A program made the translations under genes and the position numbers. A stretch of 64,000 bases of DNA, taken from assembly GCA_037074705.1 (NCBI GenBank), contig CM073590.1:5764001-5828000 (forward strand), read 5' to 3'. The notes below the pieces were generated by a model. That model was given only the letters and a program-made list of their open reading frames with translations. It ran no database searches and was not told where the DNA came from. The DNA is from Zhengitettix transpicula (lineage: Eukaryota; Arthropoda; Insecta; Orthoptera; Tetrigidae). Of this stretch, positions 46,471 to 57,735 are shown in pieces; positions within the stretch are counted from its first letter, which is position 1, and every line of letters starts with the position of its first letter.

Positions 46471-48900
46471 TTTCTTGGCTCCCAGGAACTCGGATGATCC
46501 TCCTAATTATCTGATGTCTTCCTTACAGGAATCATACGAGTTGCTCATTTATTAGTCTTTTACTGATTTGGATTTAAACTGCAATGAAGCTCAGTGAAGA
46601 TTTGTTTTAAATGTTTATTCTCTCCTAAATGTAGACTCTGCTATTCCGCTCCTTGCTGCTGACCGAAACTAACTTTACTTTTAAATTTTAAATACAGATA
46701 CATTTATTACACTTTATATTTAATTAGTTTCTATACACAATCTGTTTATATAAATTCCACGGTTTTAATGCGATTCTTTAAGCCTTCAGGGTTACTTATT
46801 GGGCCTGTAACAGTAATAGAAACCAACAATGATATAACCAAATTTAGAAACCAAAATATTACAAAGTACTGAACTACTAAATTTACTTGAGTATTACTAA
46901 CATTATAAATATGACGGTAAAGAATATTAAACCATGTTTACAATAAATTTTTGTACATACCAGATATCGGAGCAGCTCTCGTATCACACGAATCATACCC
47001 TTCACCGTTTATTTTATCTTTTCACAAATTGTTTAAAGGACTTTAATTAAACAGGCCGTGGTATCACATTTGCTACACAATTTAAGTCAGCATATGCGAT
47101 TGAATGCCAAACACGATACAGAAAAACCTCTGTTGATCTCCAAATATTTCGGCAAAGGGTAGTAATGTCAACAGCAACAAAATTGGAATTACACTTTCAA
47201 AATAACAGTTAGATTTAATTTACAGTGAATTCTATCTATGATATAAGTTCAACAACAACCAGTACAACTTTCCCTACAATTTACACGTGTCTTCTTCAAT
47301 TTCTTAGTAATAATTGCCGTTTCATTCGTCGACTCCTACTTACAGATTCATTAACATGGTTTTAAACCTAAGAAGTAGTCCTCACAGTCTGACTATACAA
47401 TAACTTTTTCTGATCCGCTCGTATCACAGACTGTGACCAACCTTCTCCGGTCAGTTCGTATCGCAGACTGTACTTTTCTTCGTCGCTTTCAACATTTCAC
47501 ATGGCCGCTAATAATACTGTCTGAAAACTCCGCATTCTGTTGCCTACAATACCTCGGCCACATATTAGGCAGACAATACCAATATTAAATAATTTATAAA
47601 ATCCTTTCTTTACATATATTGGTAGTCACTAAAATATATATAGTTGAAATAGTCTTAAAAATGACGTGTAAAATACTTGCATGAAGAGAAACAGACATTT
47701 TGATTGGACAATTTTTCAGTGCTTAAGTATAATAGAAATTATGTGGCTGGTAAAATTCTTAAAATCTTTAAACCCACACGAGACGAAGACATCGGAGATT
47801 CTGTCGGAAAGCAGAGTTTGACCAGGTCAAGTCACGCTCGTCAAACACCGACTCCATCATAGCCAAGCAGCAGTTTACAGCATCAAAAATACCGTTATTA
47901 GTTGATAATGAGAATTTTTAAAGATGCAAGAAATATTTATTACAATAGATTCAATGTTTTTATTAAGTTGTTATATTTTGGTTCATATTTTTGAACAGCC
48001 ACTTATTCAGGTCCTCAGGATTTTATATTTCTATAAGAAATGTTTTCACTGTATTAAAATTACAAAAGGACGTTTCAGACATTCGTCCACAATAATCAGT
48101 AATTAATGTAAATATAATTAAATTGTATATATTCCACATATTATATATAAAGATTAAAATTGTCAATTGAGAAATAATTAATGCGTAAAATTACTCCACT
48201 CCAACGACGATGGCAGATAACACCGTGGTAACTTTGTGTAATAATAAATATTTAACGCTGTTTGAATGCCGATAATGTCATACTTATAATTTACACATGG
48301 ATATTTCTCTCTCTCTTATTCAACGAAGAAGTCTCTGACCTATGTCGTTGCAATTCCACTTTTTTGGTATGGCACACAGATAATATCATAGGCATGACGA
48401 CGTTAAAAACTCTATCGCCAGCGACATATGTTTCCTGCTTTAGATAATTGCTCCTTACCCAGCTTCGATTTTCTTTAGGCGTAAACATGGCCACTTACCA
48501 CTTTAGTACGATAGTTTAACTGTTATACCCCGTAAATAATCAATTACAACGTTTTATTAGTATGTCACGCGTCTTGAAAAAATATTTTTATCGTGTTTGG
48601 TACAAAGAGACTCGTCTCGACCACTCCAGCTTTTGTCATTTGTTTGGAGAATATGATTTATAGCACCTGAAATGGTGTTCCACAGCGTCCCACGAGTTTG
48701 CGTGCCTTAGGGATTGACGCACTGCATAAGAAAGTATATTTCAGCCTCTACGTGGTGGTTGAGCACATCTTTTTAACGCTAAATAAACGTCAAATCCAGA
48801 GACGAAATAAAGCTCTCATTTTCGTCCGGCTCAGCAACCTACTTCAAGGTATTCTTCATCCCACAGAGCCTTATGTAATGTACATAATATTTATTTGACA
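46471..48900. other. unannotated AT-rich region
   Basis: No gene or RNA recognised. Short frames at 47924-48106, 48262-48447 and 48698-48898 have no domain. Confidence 0.4.
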
Positions 48901-49352
48901 CTAGATAGATGCCTGGCGTTATCTGGATGTCAAAATTTAACTCCCGTATTCCAATCTCGGTTGTTTTTTTTAGTTATTTTTATGTTAAGCCACTCCACCC
49001 CCCCCCCCACCAAAGGATGCTCCCCTCCAATTGCAAAAGGACTAAAAATTTTACAGAACCAACATCAGGAAAAATACTATGAATCTAATTGACCCGGAAA
49101 TTTATATATTGAACTCAAATATCGGCCGTTTTAGCATGTTTGAAAATTTCCACCTCCGTACATGCTGTTAACCGGCAAGTTGAATGTCATAATTAATCTC
49201 AGCGACATCTGTAACCCCGGAATCGGCTCCAATCTGGGATTTTTCCGTGTTATTTTTATGTAACACCCCTCCACCCCCGCCCCAAAGAGTGTTCCATGCC
49301 GAAAGCGGTTGAACACTCACACACAAACAAACAGTCTACTTTATTTATTAGA
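48901..49352 (-). mobile_element. complete 452-bp Helitron-like derivative
   Basis: On the minus strand it starts A^TCTAATAAATAAAGTAGAC (49352) with a TGTTTGTTTGTG run and ends AACGCCAGGCATCTATCTAG^T at 48901. Inside are between one and two units of the same repeat as the 3 kb copies (TCAACCGC, TGGAGGGGTGTTACATAAAA, GACATTCAACTTGCCGG, AAACGGCCGATATTTGAG). It retains both terminal signatures and the A/T context, so it is a short family member and not a broken fragment. Confidence 0.72.
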
Positions 49353-50529
49353 TGGTTGAATTATACTTTGGAACCTACTGAAAAAATTGCGGATTGATTT
49401 TTAACGAAGAATGTGTATTATTTTTTTTATGAATAATCCACGGAGCGTGTTAATTTTTTTTGAGTGGATAATAACAGAACGCATTCCTTGGTTATTGTAT
49501 TAGAGATCTTCGGAACTATAAACGGAAGACAATAGCCTGCCGTTCATGTTAATCTGGCGATTACAAAACGTTCTTTTTAGCACGCTACATTTATAGAGAT
49601 TATCATATTTCCTTAGTCGAAAATTTCACTCTGTTTCGTTTAAGCGCTTATACTTAGATTAGTAGCTTCGACGGAGCGAGTTTAATGGAATTGAAAAAAT
49701 GTTTCCAACGTGGAAATCGGTATCGCAAACGACTAAAGTTAGTCGATCAGTAGCTACTGATGTCTAATGTACAAGAATTATCCGTTTCGTTATAAGAATC
49801 ATTTTCAGATCAAAAGGGTGATTTAGGCCACTTTATCGTATCTTTTATGCACGTATTGAAACAAATGGTGAATACCATATAATATCCAAGAAGACTTTCC
49901 CTATTCCGTATCGAAATATGCAAGGCACGCCGCAACAGTAAAGAGCAAGCGCAAGGAGCTATAAATAGGTTGATACAACGTTTGTGACGACCATGCTATC
50001 GGCTAATAACACGATCTCCGCTCGGTACAACTGCAATTTACACTTCGTTCTCACGTTCGCTGCTTCTAAATCGTATAAAAGAGAGAACCGCGAGCGGCCA
50101 GGTAATTGTGGCTATTATTGATGAAGGTTCCCCGATAGAGCGAAGTGGCAAGCCAATTTGAAGCTCGCAAACGAGTCTGGACGATAAGACTAACAAACCC
50201 AGGGCTCCTATTAGTGACGATCGATAGAATTTGCATAAAGGTAACTAAAACTGCGTATACACAAGCTATCTTTCCATGTATTTTATTAATACTTACGCCA
50301 TATACTTGTCAATTAACGTATTGTACCGCATTTTAAAATATGATTTAAACTGCATTAATATACCGGCCAAGAATTTTTTAAAAAAATTCTTTGCCTAGTT
50401 AAATTTATTTTAAATATTAGACTGAAATTAATCGACTTTACAGTCTGTAATGATATTAATGTATTAAGATATTTTATGTTTGTGTGTTCCTTGGGCACGG
50501 AGGGATATTGACAGAGAGAGGTTGGATCC
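49353..50529. other. unannotated region
   Basis: GTATAAAAGAGAG at about 50075 and CTATAAATAGG near 49960 look like TATA boxes, but no initiator or gene follows either. No other feature seen. Confidence 0.35.
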
Positions 50530-50715
50530 GGACGTTTGCCTGACACACATTTACCCGATGCACGTTTTCCCGACAACTATATCCCGATTGACGTTTGCCC
50601 GACAGGACAAAATCCCGATTGCAATTTGTCCGACAGTACAGACGTTTTCCAGACAGGTTATTTTCCCGGCGGGTCATTTTCCCGAAAGGTTAGTTTTTAC
50701 GAAATAAAGGACAAT
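50530..50715 (+). repeat. repeat R4, CCCGA-motif cell, copy 3
   Basis: Units: TTTACCCGATGCACG, TTTTCCCGACAACTAT, ATCCCGATTGACG, TTTGCCCGACAGG, AATCCCGATTGC, TTGTCCGACAGT, TTTTCCCGGCGGG. The end is TTTTCCCGAAAGGTTAGTTT and TACGAAATAAAGGACAATA, matching copy 1. Plus-strand frame 50536-50745 is open across it and ends SRKVSFYEIKDN, parallel to FRKVRFYLIKLDNN in copy 1. Confidence 0.65.
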
Positions 50716-51744
50716 ATAAAAAATACTTTATTACCGTTTGTTTGAAGGCGTAGACAGTAAAGTAATAAGACCTTCTCTCCTTTGCGACCAATGCTTTGAC
50801 TGTGTTTAGGTCGTTGACCTGGAACTATACTATGTTTTTGTGCCCTTTAGATGGTCGTATAACGTTGGGGACATGACGGTTTCAGATCCCGCCAACATCC
50901 AGAAGTAATTCAATGTAACTCATTCTTCCTACTATTGCGAAAAGTGACCTATCATTACAGCCAATCAATTATTTTAATAAGATTACTGCTACAGTCTCAG
51001 GGGAACTTCCCGGAGTCATCTTTGTTTAAATTGCCTGAATACCCCGATTTAACCTGTCTGTTATCATGTATTATGGTTTCCTCGCCTTGGCATTACACGA
51101 ACCTTTCTCTTCGAATCCGAACAAAATCTTAATGAAAATCAGGCTCTGTAGTGTATTTATTTAAATGTAATAGATACATGCCCAGGGTAAATCTTATTAA
51201 CCTTCAGATGTCTCGACACTAAATGGATTGGATGGTCCAATACGATGATTTACTATCACTTTATTAATTAATTTATTTCTCCTTGGCCTACCGGGACAGT
51301 CGTCTTCCATGACATGTTCCGAATGTTTTGGAGCGGCTCGTGGTCACCGTAGAGATTCTTCTTCACCAGTTTCTATACTAATTTACAATTGCTAGTCCGT
51401 AAATTTCTGATTATTTTTGTTTCGGACTGAATTGAAAGAATTATTGGCTAGATCTGTGAAAAAACTATACCAACAATTCTTAGCATGTGATATCTGACCT
51501 TTTTTCTAAAACTCTAAACAACAATTTTATAATGATTGGGAATAGTTTAAAACTGCTAGTGCTTATCCAATCAGTTTTACATGCTAAAAACAATAACTGA
51601 CTAAAGAAAGTTATTTAGAAATATATGTAACAAAAATCTTAATGGTACAGTTATATTATATGAATATTTTATAATACTTCGTATATGTAACATATTGGAG
51701 CAATTTGGTTGATGTAAAGTCTTAAAATTAGTTGATATGCATTA
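50716..51744. other. unannotated region
   Basis: No gene, RNA or shared repeat was seen. Confidence 0.4.
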
Positions 51745-52140
51745 TAATTTTTTTTAGGGCAACAGGCTACTTGAGGGTAATCCACATGGTGGCAACTCCC
51801 CTTTCATGGCATAGGAAGGGATTTGAAAGGGGGGATGCGGAAGGGTATAGAAGGAAGCCAACGGTTAACTAGGGTTCCCGGGCTATAGTTTAAGGATCCT
51901 ACCCGGCATTCGCCTAAAAGTAATGCGGGACAAACCCTACATAACCTGCATCAGGTAGGTCGGTTTTTGGGTACTTGACCCACGCCCTTCCGATGGCGGG
52001 AGAGGGGTTTGCTGTGGGGACGAAGCATTTCCTTCTCGAAGCCTCGTCCAGTTTAGGAGGCAGCTGGCCGACAGTTCCAATGGGAATAGAATCTTTCCAA
52101 AAAGGTTCTGCCTGCGAGAGAATAGCCCTCGTAGACAGTT
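51745..52140 (-). repeat. repeat family A, near complete minus-strand copy
   Basis: Plus-strand reading: TTTTTTTTAGGGCAACAGGC (inverted tail), GGTAATCCACATGGTGGC, GGGGGGATGCGGAAGGG, GGATCCTACCCGGCATTCGC, TGCATCAGGTAGGTCGG, AGGCAGCTGGCCGACAG, and GGTTCTGCCTGCGAGAGAAT at the 5' end. A middle segment present in 32607-33140 (the GAGGCACCTCGGCC region) is absent, so it carries an internal deletion. Confidence 0.8.
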
Positions 52141-52183
52141 TGCATTATAAATTCTAATTAATCTTTAAAATATAATAAAATGA

Positions 52184-52390
52184 AAGACAGAAAAAAGAAG
52201 CGATGATATAACGTACGTGGAAGCCTGGTTCCTTTCTTCACGCGCTTAAATATGTAATAGCCGAGAGAGACACAACTGCACTAGTCATTTTTGTCTCTCT
52301 CGGCTCTTACATATTTCCTGCACCTGAAGAATGTAACAAGGCTTCCAGATACGTTCTGTGGTATTTACATCATCACTTCTTTTTTCGGCA
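52184..52390. mobile_element. MITE family M1, full hairpin copy f
   Basis: The whole sequence is an imperfect inverted repeat. Outer arms GAAAAAAGAAGCGATGAT / GAAAAAAGAAGTGATGAT and GGAAGCCTGGTTCCTTTCTT / GGAAGCCTTGTTACATTCTT pair, and an inner stem TAGCCGAGAGAGACACA (about 52258) pairs with TTTGTCTCTCTCGGCTC (about 52289). The loop contains CTGCACTAGTC. Other M1 copies look like one half of this structure, with both ends but a shortened second arm, so this copy may show the ancestral layout. Confidence 0.75.
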
Positions 52391-53420
52391 TTAGAGATTA
52401 ATATATAGAAATGGAATGGCGTTGTGAAATACCGAGGACTTCATGTGCTACGTTCACAAAGTGAAGCAAACCGATAAGCTCACCTATACTGCGCATAAAA
52501 TCAGAGGTTACGGAGGCGAGAGTTTAATCTGGACGAAGCTCAAACTCTTATAATAACACTCAGAAAATCGAAACATTATCATTATTCGTGAATTAAAGCC
52601 ATTTTATAAAATTAGGCAAAACATTTGTGGCCAGAATTGCCGCGTGCGTAGCTGTGTTACCCTCATCCCCATGATAAGTACAGCGATCTGGCACCACAAA
52701 GCCGCGGCGCTGTTTTCCTATCGGAGCAACGCTGCTGTAGGATTAGCATTTATATCCCAACGGGCGGGGTGCAGGTCCTCGCGAATAAAAATAAAGTCAG
52801 CCGCTCTTTTGCGCGCTTGGCACATTGACATTATGCGCACCGTATCTTATGAGTACTTACGGACCAGCCACATTCATGGAACATACAATGATAATCTGGC
52901 TCCCGCGGTGTGGACAAAGACAGATAAAGTTTAAAATTAAATCGGTTTAAGGGCAAAGATGACGGATTTGCGCTGTAAATGTGGGGGCGTCGCTTAGAAA
53001 TTCGGATACTGAAATCCCACTGAGTTTCCCTTAACATCCTGAATCCAACAACGAGACAAACGAATTGCTCTTCATATTTGTCATGCAGTGAAATACGCAT
53101 CCAATTATAAAAGTTAATTAAAATATGTGTAATTTCAGTGAAAGTATTATAAAGTTCTTTAATGTGCAATTTAAAATTTATATAATATACAATGGAACCA
53201 AGTATTACCAGTACATACTGCTGGTCAACGAAACAATATTGCTCTGTGATGCTTGTAACGAATTTGAGAATTATTAAAAATTATTCATGCAGATATTAAG
53301 AACATTGAGAAGCAACAATACATCCAGAGGGTCGCCTTGACAGGAATTTTAGTTCGAACACTATAACACACACACTCAAAAGAGCTCCTCACCTTGTTAC
53401 TGCGGCTTATAGTTCTTACG
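52391..53420. other. unannotated region
   Basis: Frames of 96 (52644-52934, plus) and 112 codons (52831-53169, minus) overlap each other and show no recognisable domain. No repeat shared with the window was seen. Confidence 0.35.
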
Positions 53421-53503
53421 GCTCTTGTGTTTTTTTTAAGTAACAAAGATATCAACGTTGTGTAGTATTTAATGTACTACTTAATTTTGTCTGTTATTTT
53501 CCA
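53421..53503 (+). mobile_element. MITE family M1, partial copy g
   Basis: AAGTAACAAAGATATCAACG, TTGTGTAGTATTTAATG and ACTTAATTTTGTCTGTTATT match the distal core and one terminal arm of M1. The rest is absent. Confidence 0.5.
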
Positions 53504-53623
53504 ACTTATTTATCGAATTTGAAATTTGAATTTATAATGAACAGGTGATATAAACTTTACCAGCATTTGTCAAGTAATTTGTATTTATGCCTATGTATGA
53601 CGTCTCATTTAGATTCAATGACC

Positions 53624-54620
53624 AGATTAGATTAGATTTATTACTTCCATTAGTCCTCGGCTGAGGAAATAGGACAAGTCAAATTGATATTACTTACGAA
53701 TGTATAATTGAGATATACATAAATTCCACAGATGCTTAAGAATACACATAAATAGTGATATAAAGAATATAAACTGTACATATTTGAAATAGGATCAGGG
53801 AGAATATAAGGAATACTACATACGTAAATAAGGGAGAATATGTTAGGATCACAGAACAAGTAAGAAATCTTAAATATTAAGTAAGGAATGAAAAATAATT
53901 GTAAGCTGAACATCACTTCAGTAATAACACTAAAAAGTTTTCGGAAAAAAACACTGCACTGCACAAATAGCACTCCCATTTGTATATCATCTTCTTGTAT
54001 TAATGAGCCTTCAAAATGTTGGCGCCTCCGGAAGAATTTATCTGGCAGCTCTTCTCAGTGGCTGGGAATCTCGTGCGGACGACATGAAATAAACATTTGT
54101 GAAGTATCAGTTGGGCATACAGACAATAAAGATTTATATTAGAATACCGTAAATTAACCAGTACTTTCTGGGAAACTAATAAGAGTTTGGCTCAGACCGA
54201 TTTACAAATTAATTAACAGAGTAATATGCGCCGTTAATGAGCAGAGTTTTGCATTTCTTAATACATACTCTGTAACTTCTTACGCTTTCGATGCTAAGAG
54301 GAAGACAATTAAATAGTTTTATTCCTGAATAATGTACACTTTTTTCAAAAAGTGACGGATGATGTTTGACTCTCCGTAATGTCGCGCGGTTTCTGGTATT
54401 ATATTCATGGAATTCCCCATTTGTAACAAATAGACTTTGATTACGTTTTACGAATTTTATAGTTTCCAAAATATATGAACTGGGTAACTTTAAAATTTCA
54501 AGAGCTTTGAAGAGAGGTCTACAACTTTGTTTGTAATTTTTACGACTTAATATTCGGATCGTACGTTTCAGTACTTCAAATATTTCCGCAGAGCGTAATT
54601 CCATAGCACATGTTTGAATG
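53624..54620 (-). mobile_element. LINE family L, copy 3 (3' fragment)
   Basis: The minus strand carries the C-terminal coding end (54604-54209) and about 580 bp of 3' UTR. It ends CCGAGGACTAATGGAAGTAA and then a short TCTAA-type tail (AAATCTAATCTAATCT). The 3' terminal motif is shared with copies 1 and 2. Everything upstream of the RT thumb is missing, the usual 5' truncation of target-primed insertion. Confidence 0.85.
54209..54604 (-). pseudogene. C-terminal region of LINE L protein, copy 3
   Basis: An open 131-codon frame: RTIRILSRKNYKQSCRPLFK, ILETIKFVKRNQSLF, HEYNTRNRATLR, KSVHYSGIKLFNCLP and INGAYYSVN. It matches the decayed C-terminal frames of copies 1 and 2 and is the best preserved of the three. 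It has no active-site residues and so is only the carboxyl tail of the RT protein. Confidence 0.85.
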
Positions 54621-54929
54621 GAAATATGCAGACTATACCGTTTTTACAGTTAAAGTATCTACTTGTTGAATTAATAGTCGCAGAGAATAACAGACGAAAC
54701 TAAGTTTACTTGAGAGTAACTTAGTATGTTCATTCCGTCGTAACTTTCCATCCACTCCATTGAGGGACACAAAATTGTAGTAACTGAGCATCACTGTCAG
54801 ATAACCCACTGACCGCTGCTTTGATGCTGAACTTCTGAAATTTCATATTTGCTTACGTTCGTGCAAGTACTCATTTTGACACTGTCGATTAATTCAGCAT
54901 GCAATGGAAAAACAATGAATATTGGGTTA

Positions 54930-55085
54930 GAAACTTCTTGACCTGACTGGGAAACTAAGGCATGACGTACGGTTAATACGTGGTTCTATTACCATCTGAG
55001 CTATATGTGTCACCTACTGTTCTGATGCAAGATTTCTCTGTCTGTTTTATAGACCTGAGCATAGGCTCGCCTACAATTTAGTTTT
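54930..55085 (-). repeat. tRNA-related SINE-like copy 2
   Basis: On the minus strand TGTAGGCGAGCCTATGCTCA and GGTCTATAAAAC form the same leader as copy 1. A tRNA-like body follows, with a good box A (TAGCTCAGATGG) and a weak box B. A tRNA-like body behind a shared leader is unusual, because most SINEs start with the tRNA part. Confidence 0.5.
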
Positions 55086-55089
55086 ATTT

Positions 55090-57735
55090 TCATAACCTTC
55101 GTACTGAACTTCGATTCAAAACATTTCTTCCGTTCTGGTATAAATAATATATTTTTAAAAGGAATGAATAATGCTGTAATATGACGACTGGTATTTATTC
55201 GGAGATTATTTTAAAGGCTTCGTTGTTTGTCATTCGTGCTGACTATTCCACGGAGGTTCCTCATCCCCGAGGCGCAAAGGGAGATGACCTATAAAAAACT
55301 ATTATCTACAAAAGGCGTTAAGAAAGTTTCAGGAATCGCTCCTGTCAGCAACCGAGGACGTCCAAACTTTACGCATGACGAATTAGGTGTCCCGAAAGCG
55401 TCACTTGCATAGTGACGTATACTAAATTGGAAACATCTGGCCAAGAAAACAAAATTTGGTTCAGCGGAAAATGTAGTGGATATCATCGGTTCCCATTTGG
55501 CAGAGGGTGATGAATGAAATTTACATAAAATACGCCGCGATTTGGAAATTTTTTAAATGTGAGGCGGAATTTTGTAATTTATGGAGTCAAAATCGGAGGA
55601 ACATGAGAGAAATCAAGATATTCGAGTCTAAGTCGGGATCCAGAGTAGTAAAACATTCTGATACATGTCGTGATGATGGACACATACAGATTTTTTAAGT
55701 CTCAGAATAAAGAGATAATGTCGATGGAAGAACGACGTCACCTGCCTTTGATGTCTTCTGCGGCCACCTTCCAACGACGCTACGCTGACCGACGCCGGAA
55801 TTGAGCATACTGATGCATCACCACACGACCACAACAACAAAACGACATCCGCCATCACTGAATCGTTAAAAAAAAATTTTATACCAAGAATCGCATTTAC
55901 AGGTTTCTAAATTGGCCTAGTAGGATAAGTAAAATATAGATTTGTAACAGTTCACTCCACCATGGCCCTGAGATTATGAATCAATTATTATGTATCAATT
56001 ATTACGATCAATGGATTACTTAGTTTTTTATTTAATTCACTTTTTAATTTGGGGTTTTCTATTAAATTATTTTTCTAAATTAATTCGACTTATATTTTTT
56101 CATGTCATTCAAATCCTGTAAATAAAATCCCCACCTATACGCATTGGCATTAAACTTCGAAATACTTTCCTCCTGTATACTTACATCCTATTCAAATAAA
56201 AGAAAATTGTAACAGGTCGTGACAGCTTGAAGCCACATGAATATCAGTTATAATAATATTGTGGGAATAAATTTGGAAGTGACAAATATTAATTATTTTC
56301 ATTATAGGTTTAAAGGAAACATTACTTTTCTCTTATGAACTGAATTGTAATTTCAAAAACATTATTAGAAGTAAAATTAGTGTGAAATTTAATGAAAGTG
56401 AATATGAATTTGTTATCAGTGATATATTTTATATCAATCATTATTTAAGGCTAGCAACAATGTGTCTGTTTGTTTAGAATTATTGTTTCATTTGCACGTT
56501 TAATAGAGAACTGTCACATTATAGTGGGCTAACAAAATTTAATTATAATGAAAAATATGGTTAATTATTAATAAAGGAAGTCGCTTATGTTGGATTATTC
56601 CATTATTCCATAAAAGGCAGGAAATTGTGACTATAAGTACATATAGAAAGTCCCGCTTTGGCTTTTGTGCGGAATCCATTAATTCCAAAGAAATATTTAT
56701 TTCTCATTTAGAGATGTTAATAAAAGTCCATTATAAGCCCCACAGACCAATTATATAAATCGAGTCGGCTGACTTGCTGTAATGAGCTTCTATTCAAAGC
56801 TGTCGCCTTAACAAATTCTGAATTAAATTTTAAATAGCTACCAAGGAATTCATTATCGGTAAATAGACTACAGCCATGAAGTATTATTGTGTCTTATTTA
56901 TTAATTTCGAGGGTCTGGTGGGCAGTGGTATTTGTAATATTATCACCCATGTTTAATTTAACTTGAAATTGTTGCAAAATTGAAAAATATAAACAACAAT
57001 AATGTTTAAATTATACTCGAATAGATTAAGGATATAGTGTCGAGTATTGATCAACTAATATTTTAATTGAGAAATGAGCATAAATTTATTAAACCAGTTT
57101 CAAGTGCAAGATAATGCAAATTATTTAGAATTCATGATTAGTTATAGACATAAAAAAATGAGATCCCTCTTCAAAAAATCTTTATGACTGCTAAAAATGA
57201 GATATCTAAATCATATTAAAAAGCTGTAATTATGAAGTTGAAAATGATGATTGGTTAAAGGTCGTGGGTTAATTGCAATGACATTGAAAATTTGAGTTTC
57301 GTTATCCAAACTAGATACTTTAATTTTTCCTATTAATAAACTGCAACATTTAGTTTCACGTGAAGCATATAATGAAATAATAATTAGTATGTATTGGGCA
57401 TTTAAGATTTTAACATCAATTGAGTTAAATATTAATTCAACAAGAAAATTATATATGTTACAATGAAGCAATAATAATAAAAAATTATTTTTTAAGACTC
57501 GGTGTTTCATAAGGAAATTCTGGGGCTCAAAAATGTGGCCGGAATTTATTATAATACAAAATTTAAATAATTGATGTTTTTTCTCGTCGGAAATCGGTAG
57601 ATTCTAAACGCAGGTGGAAGGCAGGAATCTAACTGGCCAAAATACTCCACGAACACGAAGTAGATCTCGTTTCAATACCCTGACTTCAAAATTAAATTCA
57701 CTCTATAATATTACTTTTACTAAGCACTACTAATA
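55090..57735. other. unannotated region
   Basis: Short frames at 55227-55412 (GVKKVSGIAPVSNRGRPNF) and 55507-55858 show no recognised domain. From 55900 on it is AT-rich without features. The 99-codon minus-strand frame at 57211-57510 has AT-driven composition. Confidence 0.35.

Noticed and set aside
49955..50090. CTATAAATAGG and GTATAAAAGAGAG as promoters
   Set aside because: TATA-like words are common in this AT-rich sequence, and no initiator or gene follows at the right distance.
52644..53169. Overlapping frames of 96 and 112 codons on opposite strands
   Set aside because: They overlap each other and neither shows a domain; probably chance frames in a locally GC-richer stretch.
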